Part shown: positions 17,132 to 26,388 of the stretch, piece after piece
Layout of the letters: every line of letters starts with the position of its first letter
Position numbering within the stretch: the stretch's first letter is position 1
Origin: Pseudobutyrivibrio sp.
Lineage (GTDB): Bacteria > Bacillota > Clostridia > Lachnospirales > Lachnospiraceae
Assembly: GCA_024693775.1 (NCBI GenBank)
Contig: JAILKL010000038.1
Coordinates: 1-49,546, forward strand
Length of the DNA: 49,546 bases
Reading direction: 5' to 3'
The notes under the pieces: generated by a model
Told to the model about the DNA's origin: nothing
Seen by the model: the letters and a program-made list of their open reading frames with translations, nothing else
Database searches by the model: none
Translations under genes and position numbers: made by a program

Positions 17132-18170
17132 CATCCACCTCCACCAGGTAATCATCTACATTTTCAAAATTAATAACACCTGGATTTACGTTTATATAAT
17201 CAGACACATATCCTGTATCCCTATATTCTATAAAAGCGTCTACAGCAGCCTGTCCCATTCCTATAGCATCCACTGTTACTGAGCTATCTATAACCTTTTG
17301 TTTTATTCCAGTCAAAATAGTATCCGATTGATAAAAGCCATAAAGCTTTATCTGACCAACCATGTTGTAATCCACCATGGCCTGATATACGCATGTAGTG
17401 CTCACCTCATCCAAGCAAATGATTACTGGAGTAACCTCATTATCCTTGAAGAGATTCTGCACATATTCTTCAGTGGCAAAGGTCTCGTTATTTTCCACCT
17501 GCTTTACCAAAAATTCAGGCACACTTTCCCCATTAAGTGAATTAATAAGTGCCTCCTGCACATTGGTCACAAAGGATTGTACGTCGCCAGAATCCCTGTC
17601 GGCTCCTGCTATTACCATAACCTGCTTTTTATAAGCCAAATCATCTATGAGCTCCTTTGCGTAAAGAGTGGCTATGGAATAATTGTTTACAGAAATGTAG
17701 CTTACTCGATCAGCTGAATCCACATCTGACTGCAGGGTGATTACAGATATCCCCTCGTCCTTTGCCTTATCCAAAAGCTGCTTTGTCTCAGGGCTGTCAT
17801 CCCCCTCCATCAGGATGGCATCACAGCCTGAAGCTATAGCCATTTCAAATAGCTCTTGTTTCGTATATACGATATTTACATTATCGGAAATCATGTCAAC
17901 ATAGATACCGTGTTCCTCGCCATAATCCCTGGCTCCCTGAAACACCTGCTGCCAAAAATCAGATTTGTCATCAGATGCAATCAACACCAAATAGGAATCG
18001 TACTCCTGATATTTAGCATCTGCCAAAAGCTCCGATGCCTCAGCCATATTTCTATGAAACAAAACTACACTAACAATAGTAGCTGAAAGCATAAAAGCAA
18101 CAGCACATACTGCCGCCAGGGCTAATGCGCTGTTGCTCCTCTTTTTTTTATTATCCCCATCGTACTTCAT
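17118..18170 (-). CDS. Membrane-anchored sugar-binding sensor protein (XylFII-like)
   Basis: A 350-residue protein with one N-terminal membrane anchor (about 14-38) and an extracellular Peripla_BP_4 domain (YLVLIASDDKSDFWQQVFQGA... to PGVINF). There is no lipobox, unlike the two lipoproteins nearby. It is the first gene of the operon and overlaps the kinase gene. In Clostridium beijerinckii, XylFII binds xylose and controls the LytS kinase. The same gene order suggests that role here, although the sugar is not determined by sequence. The start at MKYDGD is supported by GGAG 9 nt upstream. Confidence 0.85.
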   Translation of the reverse strand: MKYDGDNKKKRSNSALALAAVCAVAFMLSATIVSVVLFHRNMAEASELLADAKYQEYDSYLVLIASDDKSDFWQQVFQGARDYGEEHGIYVDMISDNVNIVYTKQELFEMAIASGCDAILMEGDDSPETKQLLDKAKDEGISVITLQSDVDSADRVSYISVNNYSIATLYAKELIDDLAYKKQVMVIAGADRDSGDVQSFVTNVQEALINSLNGESVPEFLVKQVENNETFATEEYVQNLFKDNEVTPVIICLDEVSTTCVYQAMVDYNMVGQIKLYGFYQSDTILTGIKQKVIDSSVTVDAIGMGQAAVDAFIEYRDTGYVSDYINVNPGVINFENVDDYLVEVDDGDN

Positions 18171-18199
18171 AATACATTCTCCACAAATACGTTGAGACA

Positions 18200-18228
18200 A
18201 TTATAAATAAATTGTCAGACAAAATCAA
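18200..18228 (-). promoter_or_regulatory. Sigma-A promoter of the sugar-sensing operon
   Basis: On the minus strand, TTGATT (18228-18223) and TATAAT (18205-18200) have a 17-nt spacer. The -35 box lies inside the last codons of the upstream EF-hand gene. The arms GACAATT/AATTGTC and CGTTGA/TCAACG surround the -10 region, giving a possible operator or hairpin. Confidence 0.7.
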
Positions 18229-19264
18229 CGTTATTGTCCTTTTCGATAGGTCTTTTCTTTGCAAAATCTACGTGCTGTACACCGCCTGCACTACCATCTG
18301 ATTCTCTAAGAAATATTCCTGATTTACGAATTGCTGCTCGCTCCTCACCCTGATCTCCGTGATTCATAAAATCCGTGCGTACATGAGCTAGGCATATTGC
18401 CCCCACATCCGAATGCTTTAGCCCATATAGCTCTTTGTCACCATCTTCATTTATGGTCCAGATACGCAGCTTTTCATAGATAGGATCATTCTCATCTATC
18501 CAGCCATTTCCATCCTCATCAAATACTGCCAGCTCTGCAAATCCATTACCTGTCTTTGCACCAAATAGCTCCATGCCATTATTTATTTCCCCATCCTCGT
18601 TTCTATCCAGTGCCAAAAATCCTGAGCCAGGTCCAATATTATTTATCTCCTCCTCTTCTCCGTCTCCATCCAAATCAAAGAAGAAGCTCATGTTGCTGAT
18701 TTCTGTAGGCTTGCTATCTAGATTTACCACTAGTGGATCTATAAACTGCCTTAATCTGGAATCTGTCACAGAAAAGGTTTCTGAAAAGCTTTCTGACATA
18801 GCAAAGGAATAATTGAAATTGATATTTCTACCATCGGCTGTGGTTACCATACCGGAGGAGCTGTAATCCACCTGCTGGCTTTCCCACCTTTGATAGGTCA
18901 TGGTTGTGGTTTCTATGTAGCTACCGCCATTTTCCATTCCACCACCTAGCAAACTAAAAAAGTCATTCTCTTCACCAAAAATTTTGCTCATTAATAAGAG
19001 CCTTAGCAAATAACTCATGGTCTGCATTCTGGTTTGCCTGTTTGCTGATACAAATGGGTCAATGGTGCTGTCGCTGTTTTCTTTCCCTACAGCCTTAACA
19101 TTTTCCTCGCTGCTTCCTCCATTTTTAGCCCCTTCATCGTTTACGGCAAATACTATGTCGCCTAATTTAAATGCGGGAGTTATGGTGGTTTGAGCATCCA
19201 CCCGATAGCCACTGACGTAGCTAGCTTTTGAGGTCATGGAAACCTCAGAGTTTTGAATTACCAT
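18215..19264 (-). CDS. EF-hand-like calcium-binding protein of unknown function
   Basis: A 349-residue protein without signal peptide or membrane segment. Three Asp-rich loops resemble EF-hand/dockerin calcium sites: FDLDGDGEEEEI, LDRNEDGEINNGMELFG and FDEDGNGWIDENDPIYEKL. They are followed by a conserved-looking LRIW and HSDVGAICL block. The N-terminal half is Ser/Thr-rich and unlike anything I recognise. Similar tandem loops occur in many uncharacterised bacterial proteins next to RTX or flagellar loci. The start is set by AAAGGAGG before MVIQNSE. It ends 45 nt before the sensor gene start and carries part of that gene's promoter. Confidence 0.75.
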   Translation of the reverse strand: MVIQNSEVSMTSKASYVSGYRVDAQTTITPAFKLGDIVFAVNDEGAKNGGSSEENVKAVGKENSDSTIDPFVSANRQTRMQTMSYLLRLLLMSKIFGEENDFFSLLGGGMENGGSYIETTTMTYQRWESQQVDYSSSGMVTTADGRNINFNYSFAMSESFSETFSVTDSRLRQFIDPLVVNLDSKPTEISNMSFFFDLDGDGEEEEINNIGPGSGFLALDRNEDGEINNGMELFGAKTGNGFAELAVFDEDGNGWIDENDPIYEKLRIWTINEDGDKELYGLKHSDVGAICLAHVRTDFMNHGDQGEERAAIRKSGIFLRESDGSAGGVQHVDFAKKRPIEKDNNVDFV

Positions 19265-19354
19265 ACGCTTTCCTCCTTTGAAATCCAAACTTCGTAAAAG
19301 AAAGGAAAGTCCTTTTTCCATGCATTGCAAGTTTAATTTAGCTTTCGTATAACT

Positions 19355-19386
19355 AAAAAACGAAGGATGTCAAAAGACATCCTTCG
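19355..19386 (-). terminator. Terminator of the glgP-CPBP unit
   Basis: Perfect stem CGAAGGATGTC/GACATCCTTCG with a 4-nt loop (19361-19386), then a T run on the minus strand. It lies 26 nt beyond the CPBP protease stop codon. Confidence 0.9.
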
Positions 19387-19411
19387 TCCTTGCAATTTTC
19401 ATCCGTGCTAT

Positions 19412-20296
19412 TTATATATCGGCTGATGTGCTCTCTTCCTTAACTGCAGGAGCACCATTTTTTAATAAAAGTAAACCACAGTAAGCAACAATTAAAGAAC
19501 CCAACAACCAGCAGAAATAGCTAATAATTGTGTAGTAATCGCTCATTAAGAATTCTCCTGCAACAAGAGAAAACGCATTAAATATCATATGAATAGCAAT
19601 CACTATAAAAATATTGTCATAGCAATACATGATATAGCCAAGTGCCAATCCCAACAAAAATGCATATGAGGACTGAAGCATATTCATGTGGAAGCCACCA
19701 AATAATAATGCCTGTGAGAATATTGCCATAGGTACTGACATTACCTGTCTTGCGGCCTTAAAGGTAATACCTCTAAATGCAAGCTCCTCACATATTGGCC
19801 CTAGCACTACTGTATAGATAATGAGACCAATGGACATTTCATTGGAAAATCCTGAAGAATCCATAATCATCTCATATTCTTCCAGCCAGCTAGGAAATGC
19901 CTGTGCCAGTGCATTCATAATGTATGTGCAAACATATTGTGCACTAAGTGCAAATAATACTACACCAACTATTGTGTATAACCAATTGCTTGATACATTT
20001 TCAAAGAATCTTTTTTTGCTGTCTCTAAATTTTTTAATGTAGAAATACGCAAATAATACTATGCATATAATCGAATAAGCCAAGTAAATAATAAGCATAG
20101 ATGTTTCTGATAAAAGCTTGTCGATAATATTTTCATCTAGTCCAATAATACCGCCGCCCTTATAATTAAACATTTCGTAAAAAGCTATTACCTGCATTTC
20201 GATTAAAGAAATAACATTTTGCACTACAAAAGCTGCAATTGTAGGAAAGAAAATCCACAAAAGATATTTCACTCTAGTATTTCTATTTTGATTCAT
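19412..20296 (-). CDS. CPBP-family intramembrane metalloprotease (CAAX/Abi type)
   Basis: A 294-residue polytopic protein with about seven hydrophobic segments. The three CPBP motifs are intact: EELAFR with Glu170, Glu171 and Arg175; FGGFH with His203; and HMIFN with His236 and Asn240. These predict a membrane-embedded metal-dependent protease. Bacterial members act in peptide maturation or self-immunity, and no substrate gene is visible nearby. It lies 16 nt after glgP, so it is probably co-transcribed with it, and a terminator follows. The association with glycogen phosphorylase looks incidental. Confidence 0.88.
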   Translation of the reverse strand: MNQNRNTRVKYLLWIFFPTIAAFVVQNVISLIEMQVIAFYEMFNYKGGGIIGLDENIIDKLLSETSMLIIYLAYSIICIVLFAYFYIKKFRDSKKRFFENVSSNWLYTIVGVVLFALSAQYVCTYIMNALAQAFPSWLEEYEMIMDSSGFSNEMSIGLIIYTVVLGPICEELAFRGITFKAARQVMSVPMAIFSQALLFGGFHMNMLQSSYAFLLGLALGYIMYCYDNIFIVIAIHMIFNAFSLVAGEFLMSDYYTIISYFCWLLGSLIVAYCGLLLLKNGAPAVKEESTSADI

Positions 20297-20312
20297 TCTA
20301 AAACTCCAAAAA

Positions 20313-22769
20313 TTATTTCAACTCAAGCTTATCTAGATGCCAAATGTCATCTACATATTCCTGAATTGTTCTATCAGATGAGAACTTACCTACATGTGCC
20401 ACATTTGTAAGTGCCATCTTTGCCCAACGTTTTTTGTCTAAATAAGCTTCCTGAATCTTGTCATGAGCCTCACAATATGAATCAAAATCCTTTAATACAA
20501 AGTACATATCAGCTCTAGCTGTGCATTGTGTATTAAGCAAAGAATTATAAATAGGTCTAAATAACTCAGGATTGTCAATGCTGTAGTAGCCATTTACAAG
20601 CTGGTCTAGTACCTTTTTAATATTATGATTTTTCTCCATTTCGGCTACTGGGTTGTAGTCATTATTGCGCTCATGTGCAATAACCTCTTCTGAGCTCATA
20701 CCAAATATGAACATATTCTCAGGACCAACCTCCTGGTACATCTCTACGTTTGCACCATCCATTGTTCCTATTGTGATTGCTCCATTTAGCATAAACTTCA
20801 TGTTACCAGTACCAGAAGCCTCCTTTGAAGCTGTAGAAATCTGCTCTGATACATCAGATGCTGCAAAAATCCACTCAGCATTTGATACTCTGTAATCCTC
20901 GATAAATACTACCTTGATTTTGCCATCGATAGACTTATCGTTATTGATTACTGCAGCCACATTATTGATTAGCTTGATAATGAGCTTTGCATTTTCATAT
21001 CCTGCTGAAGCCTTTGCTCCAAAGATAAATGTATGTGGGTAAAACTCCTTTTCAGGATGCTCTTTTAACTGATTGTACAGATACATAACATGTAAAATAT
21101 TAAGTAACTGTCTCTTGTACTCATGAAGTCTCTTTACCTGCACATCAAAAATAGATTCAGGGTCGACATTTATGCCGTTGTGCTCCCAAATATATTTTGC
21201 CAGACGCTTTTTGTTCTCTAGCTTGATAGCCATGAACTCCTTTAATGACTTGTCGTCATCTACATATCTCATAAGCTTTTCCATCTGAGATAAATCGGTA
21301 ATCCAACCTCTACCAATCTTTGAGATAACCCAATCTGACAATCTATAATTGCCATGCATTAAGAATCTTCTTTGAGTAATACCATTTGTTTTATTATTAA
21401 ATTTCTCAGGGTACATTTCATAGAAATCATGAAGAGATACATTCTTCAAAATTTCTGTATGAAGAGCTGCAACACCATTGACTGAGTAGCTGGCAGCAAT
21501 TGCCATATGAGCCATCTTTACCTGGCCATCTGCAAGTATTGCCATACGTCCAACTCTGTCCTCGTCACCAGGGAACTTTGCTCTAATTTCATCACAGAAT
21601 CTACGATTTATCTCCTCTACTATCATATAGATACGTGGAAGAAGGTTTTTAAATACATCCTGTGGCCATTTTTCAAGAGCCTCTGACATGATTGTATGAT
21701 TTGTGTAAGCTACACAATGGGTAGTAACCTCCCAAGCCTCATCCCAGCCTAATCCATGCTCATCCATGAGTAATCTCATGAGCTCTGCAACTGTAAGAGT
21801 TGGGTGAGTATCATTCATCTGGAAAACTACCTTTTCAGGTAACCTTTTAATGTCATTGTGATAGCGTAGATATTTAGCTAAAGCACGCTGTAATGATGCA
21901 GAAACAAAGAAATACTGCTGCTTTAGACGAAGCTCCTTACCCTGAATATGATTGTCATTTGGATAAAGTACCTCGGTAAGATTTCTAGCAAGGTTCATAT
22001 CCTCTACGGCCTTGTTATAATCTCCACGCTCAAAAGAATCTAATCTAAAGACTTCCTTTGGTCTAGCATCCCAAATCATAAGAGTGTTAACCATACCATT
22101 ATCAAAGCCTGTAATAGGCATATCGTATGGTGTAGCAATTACAGAATTGTAACCCTCATGAATATATTTTGTAGTGCCATCTGGCTGGCCCTCATAACGA
22201 ACCCATCCGCCAAATTTTACTTCAAATTTGTACTCTGGACGCTCCAACTCAAATGGATATCTAGTCTGTAGCCAGTTATCAGGAACCTCCTCCTGGAAAC
22301 CATCTACGATTTTTTGCTTGAACATTCCATAGTGATATCGAATACCACAGCCATATGCTGGATAACGCAATGTTGCTAAAGAATCTAGAAAACATGCTGC
22401 CAAACGGCCCAAACCACCATTTCCAAGGGCTGGATCTGGCTCCTGGTCCTCAATTGCATTTATGTCTACGCCAAGGTCATCGAGTGCATCCATAACCTCT
22501 GTATAGCCACGCATGTTTATCATATTATTGCCAAGAAGTCTACCAATCAAAAACTCCATAGACATGTAGTACACACATTTTGGATCCTGCTTTGCAAACT
22601 CCTTTTGAGTAGTTAACCAATTGTCGATAACTACATCATTTACTACCTCAGAGCAAGCTCTGTAGATTTCCTCTTCAGTAGCCTCCTCGAACTCCTTACG
22701 AAACATGTTTTTGACACGCCACTTAATTTCGCTCTCAATCTCTTTAGTACTTGGCATTTGTCTCTTCAT
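20313..22769 (-). CDS. glgP: Glycogen / maltodextrin phosphorylase
   Basis: An 818-residue enzyme of the GT35 family, at the usual length. Visible are GNGGLGRLAACFLDS near the N-terminus, the substrate-loop motif QMNDTHPTL, QVKRLHEYKRQ, and the pyridoxal-phosphate lysine block EASGTGNMKFMLNGA. It releases glucose-1-phosphate from alpha-1,4-glucans in the cytoplasm, mobilising stored glycogen. AGGGGG precedes the ATG. No other glg genes are in the window. A small GCTGGT/ACCAGC hairpin at 22792-22810 lies just before the ribosome-binding site. Confidence 0.95.
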   Translation of the reverse strand: MKRQMPSTKEIESEIKWRVKNMFRKEFEEATEEEIYRACSEVVNDVVIDNWLTTQKEFAKQDPKCVYYMSMEFLIGRLLGNNMINMRGYTEVMDALDDLGVDINAIEDQEPDPALGNGGLGRLAACFLDSLATLRYPAYGCGIRYHYGMFKQKIVDGFQEEVPDNWLQTRYPFELERPEYKFEVKFGGWVRYEGQPDGTTKYIHEGYNSVIATPYDMPITGFDNGMVNTLMIWDARPKEVFRLDSFERGDYNKAVEDMNLARNLTEVLYPNDNHIQGKELRLKQQYFFVSASLQRALAKYLRYHNDIKRLPEKVVFQMNDTHPTLTVAELMRLLMDEHGLGWDEAWEVTTHCVAYTNHTIMSEALEKWPQDVFKNLLPRIYMIVEEINRRFCDEIRAKFPGDEDRVGRMAILADGQVKMAHMAIAASYSVNGVAALHTEILKNVSLHDFYEMYPEKFNNKTNGITQRRFLMHGNYRLSDWVISKIGRGWITDLSQMEKLMRYVDDDKSLKEFMAIKLENKKRLAKYIWEHNGINVDPESIFDVQVKRLHEYKRQLLNILHVMYLYNQLKEHPEKEFYPHTFIFGAKASAGYENAKLIIKLINNVAAVINNDKSIDGKIKVVFIEDYRVSNAEWIFAASDVSEQISTASKEASGTGNMKFMLNGAITIGTMDGANVEMYQEVGPENMFIFGMSSEEVIAHERNNDYNPVAEMEKNHNIKKVLDQLVNGYYSIDNPELFRPIYNSLLNTQCTARADMYFVLKDFDSYCEAHDKIQEAYLDKKRWAKMALTNVAHVGKFSSDRTIQEYVDDIWHLDKLELK

Positions 22770-22844
22770 TTACTCAACCCCCTTCGAATACGCTGGTTAA
22801 CGCTACCAGCTCACAATTGCAGTAATATCCACAATTAATAAGTA

Positions 22845-22936
22845 GCTCGTAGCTGACAATCCTGAGTGTTGCATTTTGCTGAATATAGCGAAAGCGATAG
22901 CAAAATGTAATATCTCAGAATTGTCAACGTAACGAG
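22845..22936. other. Long near-continuous hairpin between ileS and glgP
   Basis: The arms GCTCGTAGCTGACAAT...CTGAG...GCATTTTGCT pair with AGCAAAATGTA...CTCAG...ATTGTCAACGTAACGAGC. The 92-nt RNA is almost entirely self-complementary, with a GC-GAAA-GC tip. It begins 8 nt after the ileS stop codon on the minus strand. There is no T tract, so it may be a 3'-end stabiliser, a processing site or a remnant repeat rather than a simple terminator. Confidence 0.6.
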
Positions 22937-22943
22937 CGAGCCA

Positions 22944-25900
22944 TTAGTTTCTTGTTACGGCAAGTGTAACCTTCTCACCATTTATGTTCCATTCCTTAGA
23001 ATGGTCGCCAGATGTACCTACGACGATTTCATCAGCAAGAACTTCACCTGCGATTACATCCTTGTTCTTTTCAAAGATTGCTGCTGCCTTTTCAGAACCC
23101 TCATATGAAACCTTGATACGGTCCATAACCTCAAAGTCAGCTTCCTTTCTCATAGTCTGAATCTTTGAAACGATTTCTCTTACGAATCCCTCTTCGAGGA
23201 GCTCTTCTGTAAGATTTGTATCGAGAACTACTGTTACGTAGTTATCTCCATCTGCTACGAAGCCCTCTGTCTGAGCCATAGAGATAAGTAAATCTTCCTC
23301 TGCGAGCTCGATAGATGCATCAACCTCAGGCAATTTAATAACCCCATTTGCCTTTAATTCTGCATAAGCTGCGTTTCCATCAAGACCTGCAAGAGCCTTC
23401 TGGATGCCACCTAAGAACTTGCCATACTTTGGTCCAACTGTACGAAGCTGTGGCTTGAAGCTGTATGATGTGAATGATGAAACATCATCTGTAAATGTAG
23501 CCTTCTTTACATTAAGCTCATCCTCGATGATTGAAACATACATATCCTCAAGCTCATGCTCAGCCTTGATGTACATCTGACCAATTGGCTGACGGTTCTT
23601 GATGCTGGCTGTATTTCTACATGCACGTCCGTGAACTACGATCTTTAATAATTCATCCATGTCCTCCTCAAGCTTCTTGTCAATGAACTTTTCATTAACA
23701 ACTGGGAAGTCACAAAGGTGGATTGACTCAGGAGCAGTCTTATCAACTGAACGTACCATGTTCTGGTAAATCTCCTCTGTCATAAATGGAATCATAGGTG
23801 CTGCTGCAAGTGAGATTTCCTTTAAACATGTGTAAAGAGTCATGTAAGCATTGATTTTGTCCTGCTCCATTCCCTTAGCCCAGAATCTATCACGGCAACG
23901 ACGAACGTACCAGTTTGACATATCGTCAACGAATTCATCAAGGGCACGAGCTGCCTCTGGAATCTTGTATGATCCAAGGTTATCATCTACTGCCTTGATG
24001 CTTGAATTTAGACGAGAAAGAATCCATTTATCCATAACTGCAAGCTTATCAAAATCAAGCTCGTACTTAGTAGGATCAAACTCATCAATATTTGCATATA
24101 AAATATAGAAAGCGTATGTATTCCAAAGAGTTCCAAGGAACTTTCTCTGGCCTTCCATAACTGCGTTTTCACCGAATCTCTTTGGAATCCATGGTGCTGA
24201 AGATGTGTAGAAGTACCATCTAATTGCATCTGCACCCATCTTCTCAAGAGCATCAAATGGGTCTACTGCATTTCCCTTTGACTTTGACATCTTCTGTCCA
24301 TTCTCATCCTGAACATGACCAAGAACGATAACGTTCTCATAAGGTGCCTTGTTGAAAAGAAGTGTAGACTCAGCCATAAGTGAATAGAACCATCCACGTG
24401 TCTGGTCAACAGCCTCTGAAATAAACTTAGCTGGGAACTGCTGCTCAAACTTGTCCTTGTTCTCGAATGGATAATGATGCTGTGCAAATGGCATAGCTCC
24501 TGAATCGAACCAGCAGTCAATAACCTCTGGTACACGCTTCATTGTGCCGCCACACTCAGGACATGTGCATGTAACCTCGTCGATATATGGGCGGTGAAGC
24601 TCCATAGTCTCTGCATCTGCATTTCCTGAAAGCTCAGCTAACTCCTTGCGGCTACCGATAGAAATCTGCTTGCCACAATCTGGACACTCCCAGATGTTAA
24701 GTGGTGTTCCCCAGTAACGGTTACGAGAAATACCCCAGTCCTGAACGTTCTCAAGCCAATCACCGAAACGTCCCTTACCGATTGAGTCTGGAATCCAGTT
24801 AACTGTATTGTTATTTCTAATCAAGTCATCCTTGACCTCAGTCATTTTGATGAACCATGATTCTCTAGCATAGTAGATAAGTGGAGTATCACATCTCCAG
24901 CAATGTGGATACTCATGCTCGAACTTAGGAGCCTCGAATAATTTACCCTCAGCATCTAAATCCTTGAGTACGTTTGGATCTGCATCCTTAACGAACTGTC
25001 CAGCATATGGTGTTTCCTCTGTAAGCTCACCCTTACCGTTAACGAACTGAACGAATGGAAGGTCGTATTTACGTCCAACCTTTGCATCGTCCTCACCAAA
25101 TGCAGGAGCGATATGTACGATACCAGTACCATCTGACATAGTAACGTATGTATCACATACAACAAAGTGTGCCTTTTTATGCTGCTTTGCAGCGGCCTCT
25201 CCGGCGCAAGCAAAAAGTGGCTCATACTCCTTGTACTCTAAGTCTGTACCCTTGTAAGTCTCGAGTACCTCGTATGCCTTTTCCCCTTCTTCAGCAAGCT
25301 TTGAAAGAACCTTCTCTGCAAGTGCTTCAGCAAGAATGTATGTATATCCATCTGCTGCCTTTACACGAATGTAAGTCTCATCTGGATTTACGCAAAGTGC
25401 AAGGTTTGATGGAAGTGTCCATGGTGTTGTTGTCCATGCAAGGAAATATGCATCCTCACCTACAATCTTGAAACGTACAATAGCTGAACGTTCCTTTACA
25501 GTCTTATATCCCTGTGCAACCTCCTGAGCTGAAAGTGGAGTACCACAACGTGGGCAGTAAGGTACAATCTTGAATCCCTTATAAAGGAGCTTCTTGTCCC
25601 AAATCTGCTTTAAAGCCCACCACTCAGACTCGATAAAGTTGTCATCGTAAGTAATATATGGATTGTCCATATCTGCCCAGTAACCTACAGTATCTGAGAA
25701 ATCCTCCCACATACCCTTGTATTTCCAAACAGATTCCTTACATTTTTTGATGAAAGGCTCCATACCATATTCTTCGATCTGCTCTTTTCCATTAAGACCT
25801 AAAAGCTTTTCAACCTCTAACTCTACTGGAAGACCGTGTGTATCCCAACCAGCCTTACGAGGAACAAACTTGCCCTTCATTGTCTGGTATCTAGGAATCA

Positions 25901-26099
25901 TATCCTTGATAGCACGTGTCTCAACGTGGCCAATGTGAGGCTTTCCATTTGCTGTTGGAGGTCCATCATAGAATGTGTATGTCTCTCCTTCTTTTCTTGA
26001 ATCCATTGACTTCTGGAAGATGTGATTCTCATTCCAGAAATCGAGCACCTGCTTTTCGCGCTCGACAAAATTTAAGCTTGCATCTACTTTGTTGTACAT
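22944..26099 (-). CDS. ileS: Isoleucyl-tRNA synthetase, long (type 2-like) form
   Basis: A 1051-residue class I synthetase that charges tRNA-Ile. HIGH is at 55-58 (NGKPHIGH) and KMSKS appears in DENGQKMSKSKGN. The CP1 editing domain lies between them (TTTPWTLPSNLALCVNP...), and a C-terminal anticodon-binding and extension region follows. The length and the block GWDTHGLPVELEVEK fit the type-2 IleRS clade shared with archaea and eukaryotes, members of which often tolerate mupirocin. The start MYNKVDA is preferred, with AGGAAT upstream. Although many Firmicute ileS genes have a T-box leader, I could not find the GGTGG-type antiterminator signature upstream. Instead, repeat copy A lies there. 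Confidence 0.95.
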   Translation of the reverse strand: MYNKVDASLNFVEREKQVLDFWNENHIFQKSMDSRKEGETYTFYDGPPTANGKPHIGHVETRAIKDMIPRYQTMKGKFVPRKAGWDTHGLPVELEVEKLLGLNGKEQIEEYGMEPFIKKCKESVWKYKGMWEDFSDTVGYWADMDNPYITYDDNFIESEWWALKQIWDKKLLYKGFKIVPYCPRCGTPLSAQEVAQGYKTVKERSAIVRFKIVGEDAYFLAWTTTPWTLPSNLALCVNPDETYIRVKAADGYTYILAEALAEKVLSKLAEEGEKAYEVLETYKGTDLEYKEYEPLFACAGEAAAKQHKKAHFVVCDTYVTMSDGTGIVHIAPAFGEDDAKVGRKYDLPFVQFVNGKGELTEETPYAGQFVKDADPNVLKDLDAEGKLFEAPKFEHEYPHCWRCDTPLIYYARESWFIKMTEVKDDLIRNNNTVNWIPDSIGKGRFGDWLENVQDWGISRNRYWGTPLNIWECPDCGKQISIGSRKELAELSGNADAETMELHRPYIDEVTCTCPECGGTMKRVPEVIDCWFDSGAMPFAQHHYPFENKDKFEQQFPAKFISEAVDQTRGWFYSLMAESTLLFNKAPYENVIVLGHVQDENGQKMSKSKGNAVDPFDALEKMGADAIRWYFYTSSAPWIPKRFGENAVMEGQRKFLGTLWNTYAFYILYANIDEFDPTKYELDFDKLAVMDKWILSRLNSSIKAVDDNLGSYKIPEAARALDEFVDDMSNWYVRRCRDRFWAKGMEQDKINAYMTLYTCLKEISLAAAPMIPFMTEEIYQNMVRSVDKTAPESIHLCDFPVVNEKFIDKKLEEDMDELLKIVVHGRACRNTASIKNRQPIGQMYIKAEHELEDMYVSIIEDELNVKKATFTDDVSSFTSYSFKPQLRTVGPKYGKFLGGIQKALAGLDGNAAYAELKANGVIKLPEVDASIELAEEDLLISMAQTEGFVADGDNYVTVVLDTNLTEELLEEGFVREIVSKIQTMRKEADFEVMDRIKVSYEGSEKAAAIFEKNKDVIAGEVLADEIVVGTSGDHSKEWNINGEKVTLAVTRN

Positions 26100-26168
26100 A
26101 TAAAAATTATTCCTTTCTATGAGACTAGGCTTTCTCGTCACCTAATCCTTCTCTTTTAATATATGTAG

Positions 26169-26370
26169 AGATTTTTGTTTTTCATCAGAAAAACAGAAAT
26201 CGTAAATACCATGAAAATAGTTTTATCTATTTTCATGTCCTGCAAAGCAGGATTATTGCTGACAATTTCATTGTTTGGTCAGCAATAAGTCATGACTTCT
26301 TGCCGGCAATTTCTTTATTTGATTAGCAAGAATCTAAAGGCTTTTGAATCTCATTAGAAAATCAAAAGCC
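26169..26370 (-). repeat. Multi-hairpin dispersed repeat, copy A
   Basis: The left 130 nt (26169-26298) match 48046-48175 with about two mismatches and no gaps. Successive stems are GATTTTTGTTTTTC/GAAAAACAGAAATC, CATGAAAATAG/CTATTTTCATG, TCCTGC/GCAGGA, TTATTGCTGAC/GTCAGCAATAA, and the palindrome AAGTCATGACTT. This copy adds TTCTTGC/GCAAGAA and GGCTTTTGA/TCAAAAGCC. The last one contains CATTAGAAAATCA, resembling the right module of copy C. In the minus-strand sense it starts 19 nt after the DUF4190 gene stop codon and ends 70 nt before ileS. Confidence 0.8.
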
Positions 26371-26388
26371 ATATTAACGCTTTAAAAG

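Noticed and set aside
26100-26388. T-box riboswitch before ileS
   Set aside because: Expected in many Firmicutes, but the conserved GGTGG antiterminator segment and a following terminator are absent. The stems present belong to the dispersed repeat.
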